Positions 34,900 to 45,959 of a DNA stretch of 64,000 nucleotides are shown one piece after another. A program made the translations under genes and the position numbers. Origin of the DNA: Ctenosaura bakeri (taxonomy: Eukaryota > Chordata > Lepidosauria > Squamata > Iguanidae). The notes beneath the pieces are model-generated. The model searched no databases. It was not told the DNA's origin and saw only the letters and a list, made by a program, of their open reading frames with translations. The stretch covers positions 1 through 64,000 of the forward strand of contig CAOLHI010000357.1 of the NCBI GenBank assembly GCA_948474755.1. The letters are read 5' to 3'. Position 1 is the first letter of the stretch. Every line of letters starts with the position of its first letter.

Positions 34900-36000
34900 T
34901 CAGGCCACAAACTCACAAGGCACATCAATTATTTGATATAGTGCCAGAACTCTTGACTGGACTCAAGCAGAACTTAATGCAATAGATAGAACAACATGGA
35001 AGATTAACACAGCTAACCATCCTTCTGTCCTTGAACTGACATTGATCATCTATATTTACCACATTGGCAGCTGGAGGTTGTTACAAGTGAAATAAACTGC
35101 TGAAGAAGAGAAACGTTCTTTGAGTGAATACATTTAAAAAAACCAAAGAAATATTAATAGATATATAGAGAGAGAATTTATTGAATTTACTGAGAAAACA
35201 ATATAGGTGTATAGAAAGAAAATTATGAAAAGCTGTCCTGAAGCCTAGCTGAACAAACCACTACATCGTCAGTGCATTAGAAGGAAAAGTTGAAAAGGAG
35301 AACATTTGGAAATAGTTTCAAAATGGGATGCTGAAAAAAGAAGCTGAAGGACTTATATTTGCGGCTCAAGAACAGGCAAATAGCATTAAGGCAAATATTT
35401 TTTAAAAAATATGGATAGTAAATGTCCTCTGTGCAAAGGAAAAGATGAAACCAGACTACTTAATTAGTTCATGCAGCACGACTGCAAAAATGGAATGTAA
35501 GAAACACCATGATAAAGTAGCTGCAATGATAGATTGGAACCTCTGTAGAAAAAAGAAAACAACATGATTTACCATCTGCAAATAACTGGTGGAAACATAG
35601 GTGAAAAATTGTCAAAAATGCTGATGTACAAATCTCTTAATAGTCAGACTGATAAACAATTAGAACATAGTATGCCAGATATAACGGTGGTTGAGAAAAA
35701 CAAGTTTGGTTTATAGATTTGGCAATCCACGTGAATAGCAAAACTGAAGACAAAGATGAGGAAAAGTTTGGGAAATATTGAGACAAAGAGACACCCAATG
35801 TCTCTGGGAAAAGAAAACAACTGCGCTTCCAATGGTGATAGCTGTTCTGGGAGCAATTGCTGACTTACAGAACTTGTGAATGAAACTGCCATAGATAGGA
35901 CGACAATAGCACCGTTACAAAAACTGACATTATTTGAAACATGTCACATTATCCAACAATACCTCACTGACTCCTAGATTCTTGGATAGAATATGAATCA
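34900..36000 (+). pseudogene. R4/Dong-like LINE, C-terminal fragment with restriction-like endonuclease
   Basis: Translation in broken frames shows LNAIDRTTRKINTANHPS (about 34975-35030), DIDHLYLP in another frame, EEEKRSLSEYI (35105-35140), a CPLC zinc-knuckle start followed by His (35418-35480), and MPDITVVEKNKFG (35671-35710). It ends with LPMVIAVLGAI (35826-35860). The PD...VV.K block is the restriction-like endonuclease signature of R2/R4/NeSL LINEs, which lies after the reverse transcriptase; the RT itself is absent (5' truncation). Numerous stops and frameshifts. R4/Dong is the most likely clade because such LINEs are known from lizards. Confidence 0.65.
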
Positions 36001-36059
36001 TTGATGGTCCAGAACTCCAGTCAATAATATCCAATAGACAGTGAAAACAAGGAGAGAGC

Positions 36060-36090
36060 GAGGAGTTGGAGGAGGAGGAGGAGGATGGCG
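36060..36090. repeat. (GGA)n-like simple repeat
   Basis: A short GGAGGA-type run (GAGGAGTTGGAGGAGGAGGA and on) just after the LINE fragment. Confidence 0.85.
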
Positions 36091-36629
36091 GCAGTCATGA
36101 TAATGTTATCATTAAATTTAAATATCCAGTAAAGAAAATCTATCACATACTATCTAAGCCTGCTCTCTTTTAGATGAGTTAAATAGTTCCTGGATGTTCC
36201 TGGATGCTCAAAATTCTACAAGCCACCCAATTAAGCAAAATTTAAACAAAACTGCTTAAATAAAACTGTCCACATTATAATGTTTAGATTCCTTCCCTCC
36301 ACTAAGGTCCTAATCAGTCACATGCCTATGCACTTATGCACATATGATACAGAAACAGCATTTATCAAGCACTTTGTTCTATTCTCTCCTATGGTCACAA
36401 CTATCAAGTCATTTCCCCCTTAGATTTCTCCATAGAGAAGAACAGTTATGTGCTTGAGGAAGGTTTATGAAGAGCTTCTCCAGAGCTCAATGAGAATTCA
36501 GGTTTTATTTGGCTTAGACAAACTGCAGCTGCTACAATTTCTAAACTGTATATATGTGTCTGCAAATATCAAGTCCTGGAAATTATGGTTGCAGATTTTG
36601 AGTAGGAATCATGCAGACTTTCAGCTATT

Positions 36630-36725
36630 ATTTTACTGCAACTCCCAGCACCCCTGATGACTGGCTGTGCTGGCTAGAACATGTGGGAGATACAGTTCAA
36701 TAACATCTGGAGGGCTTCTCCTCTA
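36630..36725. mobile_element. hAT-type MITE interior, fragment
   Basis: TACTGCAACTCCCAGCACCC, GATGACTGGCTGTGCTGGCT and CAATAACATCTGGAGGGC are interior sequences of the common squamate hAT MITE also represented at 7523-7642. Terminal repeats are not recognisable. Confidence 0.6.
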
Positions 36726-38190
36726 AATAGGAGGTTTAAACCTGTTTTGCAACCCTGTCGTAGGGTTTGAATTAGTAGTCTGCAAAGAGCAGTAGAATAT
36801 TTTGGTTACTAAACAAGAGAATAGAGGCAAGGCAGCATATGTTTGGCTAAAACACAGCAGATAAAAGTGTAATGGAAATATGAAATATACTTTTATTAAC
36901 ATGAAACAACAATACTATATGCAAGACTGTATCTGCTATCTGTAGCACATCTAATAAACATGGTCCAAGTCCCATTTATCTCTTTAGAAGTTACTTTTCA
37001 GTAACATGCTTGTAAGAACATCCTATATTTTTAGGCTTGCTCTGTTCTAAGAGAATCATCTTCTGGAAATTCTGTTTAGCTCCTGCTTTAATTTCATAGC
37101 ATACCAGAGAGTTTAATTTTCTAAATTATAAGATAATGACTCAACAGGATATCTCATGAGAATGAAAGCAGACTACATTGTTCAGTCCCAGCAGATGGAA
37201 ATGCAAGTCTAGTTTGCAAGCCCACACCCCTGGCATTTGGAGTTTACTGGCTCTGCATCAATACTCACTTCCTACTATGTTTCTCCAAGTCCAACCGAAT
37301 AGCAAGTTCCATTCAGATTCCCCTGCCCCCTCTAAATTCCTGTTTGCTTAGTCCTGAGAGACTCTGGTAACTGTTTGGCAGCCTCTCTCTTAAGAAAGAG
37401 ATACTGCATTTTTTCAGTTGTTTTCTTACAGGCTGGAGCAAGGGGGCATTAGAAACCAGTTATGTTAATATGGTTTATACAGCTTAGCCTACATATTTCT
37501 CTCCATTTGTTCCCTTATGGTTTCTGAGGATGTGCCACTATGTGGAGTGATTTTACATGACTTTACAGTAATGGCTCTAAAAGTCCAAGTTGCTTCTCCT
37601 TTGGCTGTATGAAAGTCTGATACTGAGCAGAAAGCATAAATGCAATGAAGTTTCTTGTCAAAGCGAGATTCCAAAAGCCATTCCCAGCTGGCAGATGTTA
37701 GACAGAATAGTGCTGCTCAGAGTGGTGGTCTGCAGTCTAGTCTAGTGCTACTCCATGAGTCATCAGCTTCCTGTCCACAGTCAGCTTCTAGGAAATGATG
37801 TACGTATGATAATATGGAACAAACATAGCAGCAATCCCTGATATATTAGGAAAAAAATAGCCAGGCTTTAGCTTTTCACAGCAGATAATGAAGCACTGAG
37901 CTAGAGCCTTTTAATTTTTTTAGGGGCTTTATTTAGGTTCAGTCTGATCCTATGCAGGATTAGTAGTTGTAGCTCCAACTATTATAGATCTAAATGGGAC
38001 TTAAATCCAAATTAGGATGGGAGGACTACAGTGTCTCAATGTATTACAAATTTTAAAACCAAGGAAACGTAGGTAGTTGTGGTTCCATATACATACTGAT
38101 TAATATATGGAATAAAATGTAAGTTTGTAAGAGAGTGGAGGCTAAAAGCCACAGTGCCAAACACTGGTCCCCCAGCATCATCTGGTAGAC
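36726..38190. other. Intron, no recognised feature
   Basis: AT-rich intron; no coding or repeat signature identified. Confidence 0.4.
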
Positions 38191-38193
38191 ATG

Positions 38194-38373
38194 GGCCATT
38201 TCTGCATTACACGCTTATAGCACGATTATTCCACTTTCAACATCCTATGGAATCCTGGGGTTTGCAGTTTTGGGAGGGGCCAGCCAGCCCCTCCCGAAAC
38301 TGCAAACCCCAGAATTCCATAGGATGTTGAAAGTGGAATAATTGCGCTATAAGAGTGTAGTGCGGAAATGGCC
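38194..38373. mobile_element. Palindromic MITE copy 3, near-complete foldback
   Basis: About 180 bases. The left arm from GGCCATTTCTGCATTACACG to GGGTTTGCAGTTTTGGGAGG is complementary to the right arm from CCCCTCCCGAAACTGCAAAC to TGTAGTGCGGAAATGGCC. The arms are roughly 85 bases with few mismatches, and the centre is the short CCAGCCAG region. Confidence 0.9.
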
Positions 38374-39418
38374 ACGATCTTTGCAGAGAATGCTGAAACC
38401 ACTGCAATAAACTGCCCTTGATGTCAAATCCCTCCAGTTCAGGGGTGATGATGGTGATGCCCACAGTCACATACAGCTCCCCTTTGTGGCTTCCAAGAAT
38501 TCACAGAATGCTCCATTTTTTTTAATTTTTGGATTTTTTCCCCTCATTAGTCCAGACACCTCATTCACACCCTCAAAATCTAGTGGCTAAAAAAAAAGAA
38601 TCCCATACAAGTAGATAAGGCTGTCAAAATTGCACCAACCTGCTATGTCCTGATACTGGAGTCCAGTACTAAGGTGGAACCAAGAGACTTTAAAATAATA
38701 TGAAAATAAGGAAGCAAACTATTTCTTCATGCTTGAAGAGTTCTCTTCAGAGGAAAACAGCTGGAAAGGTTTATATCACAGATTGGGGACTTAAGACATT
38801 TCCAATTGTCTAGATGAAGAGTTTGAGTCCTCCAGAAAGGACCCACCCCCCTCTAGAGGAGAGTGAGCTCTGTGTCTGATTCCAAAACAGAATTATCCCA
38901 AAGCCCCAGGGAACGATGGCATCTGAAAATACAGGGCCCAGCCAAGACAGAATGCAAGGATAGATGTCTCAGGAATAAGCTGTCAGCAGCAGTCACAAAG
39001 AGTCGCCCAGCTGTATCTATATAAGAAAGTGCCCTGCTCCAGCAATTAGTACAGAGAACTTCTCTTTTTTTGTCCATCTCATCTCTTGCTCCTACCTTTC
39101 TTTTGATTCCTAACTCACATCCTGGCAACCTGATTTTGGCATAATGCACTGACTCATTTTCTGACTGCTCCCTATTTCTTGCATCATAAATCTATTCTAT
39201 TCTTCTGCCTCAGTTTGTGTTTTGACTATCTCCTTAGTCCTTTTCTTTGAACTCCTGTGCTACTGTCTCTTCCATGCTCTGATTCCAGCCATCTCTCTCT
39301 TCCTCTGCTCTTCCACCACTCTCAATGGACTGCTTACTCACTTTAAGATGAACTGGACCTCTTGAATACTCACAGTCCCAAACCAGGACATCCAATCTGA
39401 CCTCTCCCCACCATACCT
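38374..39418. other. Intron, no recognised feature
   Basis: Ordinary intron sequence with a pyrimidine-rich stretch near 39.2-39.4 kb; nothing else supported. Confidence 0.4.
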
Positions 39419-40150
39419 TATTTTTTTTTAATTTTAAAAATAGATTTTATTAATATATCAACTTCATACATAGCCATATACACAACATACATAATATATA
39501 CAAAATAATAAAGAAAAAAAGGAAACAAAAAAGACAATACAATACAATAAGAAAAACAAAACAAAACAAAAAAATCAATCAAAAAGAAAATAACAATACA
39601 TAAACACACATATAATTCAATATACAGTACCTTACTCCCCATCTTAATGGGTTAAATTCATTCACTTCAATCACTTGGTTAATTGATTAACACACATATT
39701 CTATCTTTCTTCCAGTCAAAAATACCTTCTTTCTTCCATCTTCCAATCACACAACATATCTTGACTTCATTCATTATGACCTTGGGTATGCTAACAACTT
39801 CCTAATACACTCCTTAGTACTCTATCTATTACTATTACTTTTACTGGCTTATCCATTGTACTCTGCTACTCTCTATTTCTCTCTAGTCTATAAAACCTCG
39901 AATCTAAACTTCACCCTAGAATTCCCTTATCTTCTTCTTTCCCCACCCTTAATCCTTCCACCATCCCTTCCTTCCATATCAGGTTATATATTCTAATCAA
40001 ACATGCCTATTAAAGCCGATTCTCCCCATTCTTCTTCCCATAATAACTTCAATATTTTCCAATCTTGAAGAAATACATCCTTGGATTTATTCCGTAAAGT
40101 TAAAGTTAATTTATCCATTTCAGCAAGCTCATAAACTTTAAACTTTAAAC
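39419..40150 (-). mobile_element. Probable L1-like LINE 3' UTR, antisense
   Basis: A T-run at 39420 (reverse-oriented A-tail), an A/C-rich stretch to 39620, then pyrimidine-rich sequence to TTTATCCATTTCAGCAAGCT near 40110. It shares motifs with 32521-33010. The apparent minus-strand open frame is a low-complexity artefact. The class is tentative. Confidence 0.4.
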
Positions 40151-40699
40151 CACACCTTATTGACAGTGGCAGTACAGAAAAGCAACACTGGCCTATTCTG
40201 CACAGATGAAATGGCAGTAGAAGAGTGACCTCATAATGACAATACGAATCCTCAATTGGTCTTTAACCCAACTGGACTCTAACAATTAGACCACCAATGG
40301 AGATAAAATCTGGACCCTGTTTTGTCCAGAGATTTTCTCAATTATTCCTTTAATTGGCATATCTCCTGTTAACCAGTTAACCAATATTTAGATTAAAGTG
40401 AGCATTTCAAATACAGAAGGAGTAGGGCTCTACCAGTTAGTTATTTACACAGAATAGCAATACATGGATTTTAAGTGTGAATTATTATGTGTTAAGGAGG
40501 ATGACAGTGGAATAGCTTGTGAGGTATTGACTTTGATAGCACTCCAGCGACTAAGTAGCTAAAGATTTCAGCTGAAAGTTGGGGGATTTTCATGCAGATA
40601 ATCACCTTGTCCAACTTGGCCCCAGAAATGAGTCTTGAATCCTAGTAGTAAAGGCTCATCCAAGAACAGGAGAGGGAGCCCAAAAAAACACAAGAGAAG

Positions 40700-40868
40700 A
40701 AGATTGGAATACACTGCCTCCGAGTGTAGTGGAGTTTCCTTCTTTGGAGGTTTTTAAACAGAGGCTGGATGGCCATCTGTCGGGAGTGCTTTGAGGGTGT
40801 TCCTGAATGGCAGGGGGTTGGACTGGATGGCCCTTGTGGTCTCTTCCAACTCTACATTTCTATGATTC
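40700..40868 (+). repeat. CR1 LINE 3' end
   Basis: A classic CR1 3' UTR: CTTCTTTGGAGGTTTTTAAA, CAGAGGCTGGATGGCCATCT, GGCAGGGGGTTGGACTGGAT, then CTCTTCCAACTCTACATTTC and the terminal TATGATTCC. 5'-truncated; no coding part. Confidence 0.92.
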
Positions 40869-41756
40869 CCAAAAAACATCAAAAAGGAATTTTCAGACAA
40901 AAAAGATTGCCAAGCTTCTAAAGACTGGCACAAACAGCTCATGAACGTTACACACCAACAAAATGAATCAAAAAATGAAGGAGAACATTTTCGGATGCAG
41001 CAGATAAAAGCAGAGTTAAATTAATATCTGAAGACTAAGATATATAATAAAGATGCATCCAAAAAGTACAACTCTCCTAGGTTAAAAAAAATACAAATGA
41101 ATTAAAAACACTTTCTTTTAACTGTAGTTCTTTAAGGGGTCATCAGTGCAGTAACACATCTGAATTCTGGAACATGCCCCTTACCTTCTTACCTTTTTCC
41201 TAAAAGAAAAAAAAAAGTGGAGACATATGATGTAGTACCAGGGAGAATTCCTTGTTACATTTACAACTAAGTGACATACTTTTTCTTCTTCATGGTCTTT
41301 GTCAAGTTACACGTATGGAAATTTATCAAACTAACCTCAGATGCATGGAAAGTAGTTATAAGGCCATGAAGCTTAGCATAGACCTTCAGAAAAAAATCAC
41401 CTGCTTACTTCAAAAGGCAAATCTGCAGTTCTAGACAAACATAAGACTGCTGGGACCAAGAAGCAGCCTAGAAATTCTCTGCTAAAAGCATCCCCTTGGA
41501 AAAAAAATGCTGAGGAAATGATGACTTTAGTGAAGTGCACACAAATCCCTCTGGGAGCAAGGAATAACAAAATTTCTAACTGCAGAATAGCTATTGGGAA
41601 TTTTTTAGGACCTCTCATAGGTAGAGACAGAAGATCTGCTTCCCATTCATAATCCTGCTACACAGAAATCAACAGCCTTCTGGACATGGTTATGCAAAGA
41701 CAAATCTAGGGAAGAGGGAGAGCTGGGAGAGATGCCAGCAAGCAAGTTTGAGATGC
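40869..41756. other. Intron, no recognised feature
   Basis: AT-rich intron; no supported feature. Confidence 0.4.
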
Positions 41757-41804
41757 AGTGGAGTGTCTTGTTGTGCAGAGAGCTTCACAACAAGACACTC
41801 CACT
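41757..41804. repeat. Perfect inverted repeat, 19-bp arms and 10-nt loop
   Basis: AGTGGAGTGTCTTGTTGTG (41757-41775) and its exact complement (41786-41804) are separated by CAGAGAGCTT. No element borders are seen around it. Confidence 0.95.
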
Positions 41805-42639
41805 TGTAACACCACAGATGTGTCTGCTCAATGGTTGGAGAGAGCCAGTTAGAAATAAAGAAATGGTCATAGCTAGTGACAGATCGGACCAGCAGAGAGG
41901 ATAGAGCAACAATAAAGGCTAGGAACAAATAGAGACAGTAAGTGAGAGAGGGAACTTTGTTTTGATTGGAGCTGAGCATGCAGAAAGAGTTCAGAGAGAA
42001 GAGTTAACTTTGTTTTAGAAGAGCTGTTAACATCATTCTGTTTACAGGGTTAGCCTCAAGCTACATGTTTAACTCACTTGCTATGCAATAATTATTTTAT
42101 TTTTTTTATTATTTTCTATCTCTCTGTTTGGTTATCTTCATATAAGAATAAGGAGGACCAGTCATGCATTACCATACCAAATCCAATGACCAACACATCT
42201 GCTTGTCTGTTATGTGTCACCTAGATTCAGACCCAGGAAGGGGTTTTAAGAGTAAAAAGGCCGGTTGAGTGATAAAGACCTTAAGATTTGTAACTGGGGT
42301 CCAAGCTGCATATGAGATCCACCACACTCATTTTTTCCAAACCCAGTGTACACAAGTCAAAAGAATGGAAACCATATAGCTTTTTACAGAAAGGAGATAC
42401 CCAGCATTGAAGCAGCAGTATCACCTCTCATTTTCTCCTTATTCATTGTAGGCACTGCCAAAATCAATGAAAGGACTTTTCTGATTTTGATGTCTTGGCA
42501 GACAACAACAGGACAAATCTTGTTCTATATAGGTGGCACAGGTATGGCAATGTAAGACTCATTTATAATTTGGGCTCATAGACAGGAGGTCATAACTAAG
42601 TTCCAGCAGGACATGAATAATTTCTGCATACCATCAACT

Positions 42640-43030
42640 TAAGCCTTGGTCAGCCCACACTTTCCAGAAACTACAATGGTATTACATCATAGATCCATTA
42701 GTACCATTGTATCTCAGAGAGCTACAGACTTGCCACATTTACTTACATCCTTACAATTTCCACCCAGGACATGCCACAAAATCCATTGCCTACAGTCAAG
42801 TCATACCAAACATCTCAATAGACCTATCAGACTCACAATTTGAGAGTTTACATCTGATTAAAATACTCATTCACCAATGCAGAAAAAAAATATTTCTCAA
42901 GCAAACAAATCAACAGAGCCATATTTGGAACCTGTGACAAACTCAGAAGAAAGATAGCAACAGAGTACCAAACAACAGAATACCACCTTTTGTAACTTAC
43001 AGTTTCTAACTCTAAACACACAGATATATA
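42640..43030 (+). pseudogene. Penelope-like element fragment (RT C-terminal side)
   Basis: The translation shows QTCHIYLHPYNFHPGHATKS followed by IAYSQVIPNI (about 42727-42815), and later NNRIPPFVTYS (42970-43005). In Penelope-like retroelements the region between the polymerase and the GIY-YIG domain carries ..HP.H..KSI.YSQ.L.. and NR.PLV.TY.P-type blocks. No GIY-YIG domain is visible downstream, and stops follow. It is a different lineage from the element at 51.9-53.4 kb. Confidence 0.6.
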
Positions 43031-45767
43031 GCACACTCTTTTCTGGTGTGACCTCTGCACACATGAATGCAAGGTCGCACAAAGCATCCTATTATAGTCA
43101 ATGGAGGCAACAGGTGTGTGCCATTCACAATTTTTCTTTTACACGAGAATTCCTGGAACAGAACACCCACATATACACAGGGCACACTCTATCACTGGTT
43201 AGCTACAACTCATCCTATATTATTCTACTTTTCCTTCACTGGCCTTGAGTGATAGGCTAGTACTTGCTTGTAGACAGCTGCCCAATCTAAAGAGCAACAA
43301 CAGACCTTGCAACAGATATACCCAGCAGCCAGTAGCTGAATCAGATGCAAGCAAAAAATCATGGAACCAAACACTTCCCTTGATAATATTGGATGGTATG
43401 ACATGTATTCATCTTCAAAAGTAATATATGCTATTGTTTATCAGCAATGCTTTGCTACATTGTAAATGAGAAAAACCAGGCCATTCAAAGTGAAAATAGA
43501 CACAATTTTGATATCAGAAATGACAGTATTCAAAATATTCAAAAAACAGGAACACTTCAACCTCCCAAGAAAATCTATCGATGATCATAAGACAGGCATT
43601 CTTAGATAACGGAGGTTCAAAAACAGATAGGAACAGAGAATCACTACCAATTAAACATGACTTTTCAGCCCTATGTTCTGTGGTTTGAACAAGGACAACG
43701 GATTTTTAAAAAATCACATGTGCAGCGGTATCTGTGTTACTACCCAGCTCCTTTTTTAAAATGAATTGCAAGCGGCAAGATAATTATTGCTGCCTGTATA
43801 TTTTTCATTTCCAGTTCCTCTGCTCTCACTGTGTACAATCCATCCATCCACCCAAGGACATGTTTAGAAATATGTCCAACATTTCATGCACCTAATGAAA
43901 GAGACAATATTCATAAGAATTTATACAGGGGTTGGAGAACCATTTTTTGGAAGAAGAGATAAATTCCAAATTATTGAATTTATCGAATTCTATCTGTATT
44001 GAACTCTATGAAGGCTCCAAAAGCATGCTGACGAGGTGGAAAGGAAAATAACAAGTGGCACTGGCTGCAGGGGCCTCAGGGGAAGGGGAAGGGGTTCCCA
44101 CCAAAAAGCTAGGCCTAGAGCTCTAGAATGTTCTACGCAGGCACAGACAACCCATTTGTGTGAATCACAGAGACCACAAAGAAGAAGAATCTGAGAGTTT
44201 TCACTGAAGCAGTGGTCACATGTCAGGGCACAGAAAGGGGCCAGATACAATTATTTCCAATTTGGACATTTGCTCATTAGACATACAAAAGAGCCGCTCA
44301 ATTCTCTGTATGTCTACTCAGCAGTAAACCAGTGCAAAAGCTTAGCAGACAGCAAAGCATAACACAGTTCTATTCAATAGCTTCACAAGCTGCAAAGCAG
44401 CAGCCATTTCCAGGCAACAGCATTCCAGGCTTTAAACAGTCACTGTTATTTCTCAGCAGTGAATTCAACCATGGAGGGAGATTTCTCCTTAATAAAATGT
44501 GCTAGTCTTTAAAGTCCGAAAGCCTCTTTGTTTGTTTGTTTTTTCTACAATTAGGCTGGACCTCTGAAACTTGGGCATGTTTACACTGAAGTAATTCTGG
44601 TACAACTTTCCCCTAGATGTGTAGGACTGCAGGTACACAGAAAGGGAGGATTGTAGGTACACAGAACTGCAGCCTACAACCACTGGAAGTTGGCAGTCTC
44701 AGCTACACTAGACCAATACAATCAATAAGACTAAGCTTGTACAAATTTCACTGTCTCACTGAGTCTAGTATAGAGGGGACTACCAAGTAGATTCAAGTTG
44801 ATGTGTCCTGGACCACACTAAGAACGTAGACAGGTATAATTTTTCCTTTCTGCCATAAGAACTGAATCACCCTAAGAAATTCTCTGACAGTAGATTCTAG
44901 ACAGACAAAAAGGCATTATTTTTGCACACAGTAGATGACTTAGCAGCAGCGAATGTGATGAAAGCCACAGGTTGAGATGGCATTGAAACAAACTGATGAG
45001 TACAGTGATCAATGCCTGCTATTTATGGTAGCTACATGGAATTTCCATATCCAGAAAGAGATTGTGTTTTAGGGGGGCGAGGTATGAGCCATGTAGGCAA
45101 TAATGTTAGTTGTCCAGAAAGTAACTTTTCTGAGCTCTGATTCAGAAACAGTAGAACAACCAGTTACTGGAGGAACAATAGCAGGAACAATAGCTACCGC
45201 TTTAATGTTCTCCTAGTAGGCTTCCCAGAATCATGTTTGTGTATGGTGAGAAAGAGGATATTGGACTAGAGGAATCTTTGATCTGTTCTATCAGGGCCCT
45301 TCTTTTGTTCTTACGTTAATAGACTTCTAAAATTAGAGCCAATTTCCATATCTCATGCATAGTTCATTTTCAGAATATCCATTCTGAACCGTAGCCATGT
45401 ATGTATACAGAAAGAATAATGATGTGTCCGCATCACTGGCCCTTTGCCTACTGCTTTTTGTTTAACATCTCACTGTCTGTTGTATTGTATAACTTCCACC
45501 GTTTTATATTTGTCTCTCTGGTTCTTGTACTATATATTCTAGATGAATGCTACACACATGCAAAATGAATGCCATCCAGGGACGAACAGCAAGCTGCACC
45601 ACCTAATTGCTGGACTGATCTATCCATCCATATTTGCAGCACATTAAAAAGAAAAGAGCCACGACATACCAATTCTATTAATGATGTTGATAATTACCTT
45701 AACCAGACAAATATCCCAAAGCCCCCCAGAGGGCATGGATTTATCAAACCCATTAAAAATTACACAC
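43031..45767. other. Intron, mostly unassigned
   Basis: Last part of the 26-kb intron before the exon at 45768. A GC-richer block near 44040-44200 (CTAGAATGTTCTACGCAGGC) resembles a dispersed reptile repeat but could not be classified. Nothing else is supported. Confidence 0.4.
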
Positions 45768-45959
45768 CTGTTCAGCCTTCTGGTGAAACACAGCAGACAT
45801 GGCCAGGATGGTGCTGCGCTCATCCAGTGCTGCAGCAAAGCTTTTCCACTCTTGATCTAGCTGCATAGAGATCTGCTTAATTTGCTGAGAAGCATAATGG
45901 CCAGCCTCTGAAAGTCTGGATGCGACGGACATGATGCGGTTTATATTCACATAAGCATT
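45768..45959 (-). CDS. KALRN: KALRN internal exon (spectrin-repeat region), 64 codons
   Basis: The minus strand is open for 192 bases, starting NAYVNINRIMSVASRLSEAG and ending MSAVFHQKAEQ, with the helix QLDQEWKSFAAALDERSTIL between. This agrees with kalirin at the end of its first and the start of its second spectrin repeat; TRIO differs at several of these positions (it has NRLVESG where this has SRLSEAG). The acceptor is CCCCAG immediately above 45959 and the donor is GTGTGT below 45768. Both splice phases are 0, so the exon could be skipped without a frameshift. It joins the exon at 51187-51309 upstream over a 5.2-kb intron. Confidence 0.96.

Noticed and set aside
45569..45868. Plus-strand 99-codon open frame
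   Set aside because: Shadow of the minus-strand kalirin exon and its donor region.
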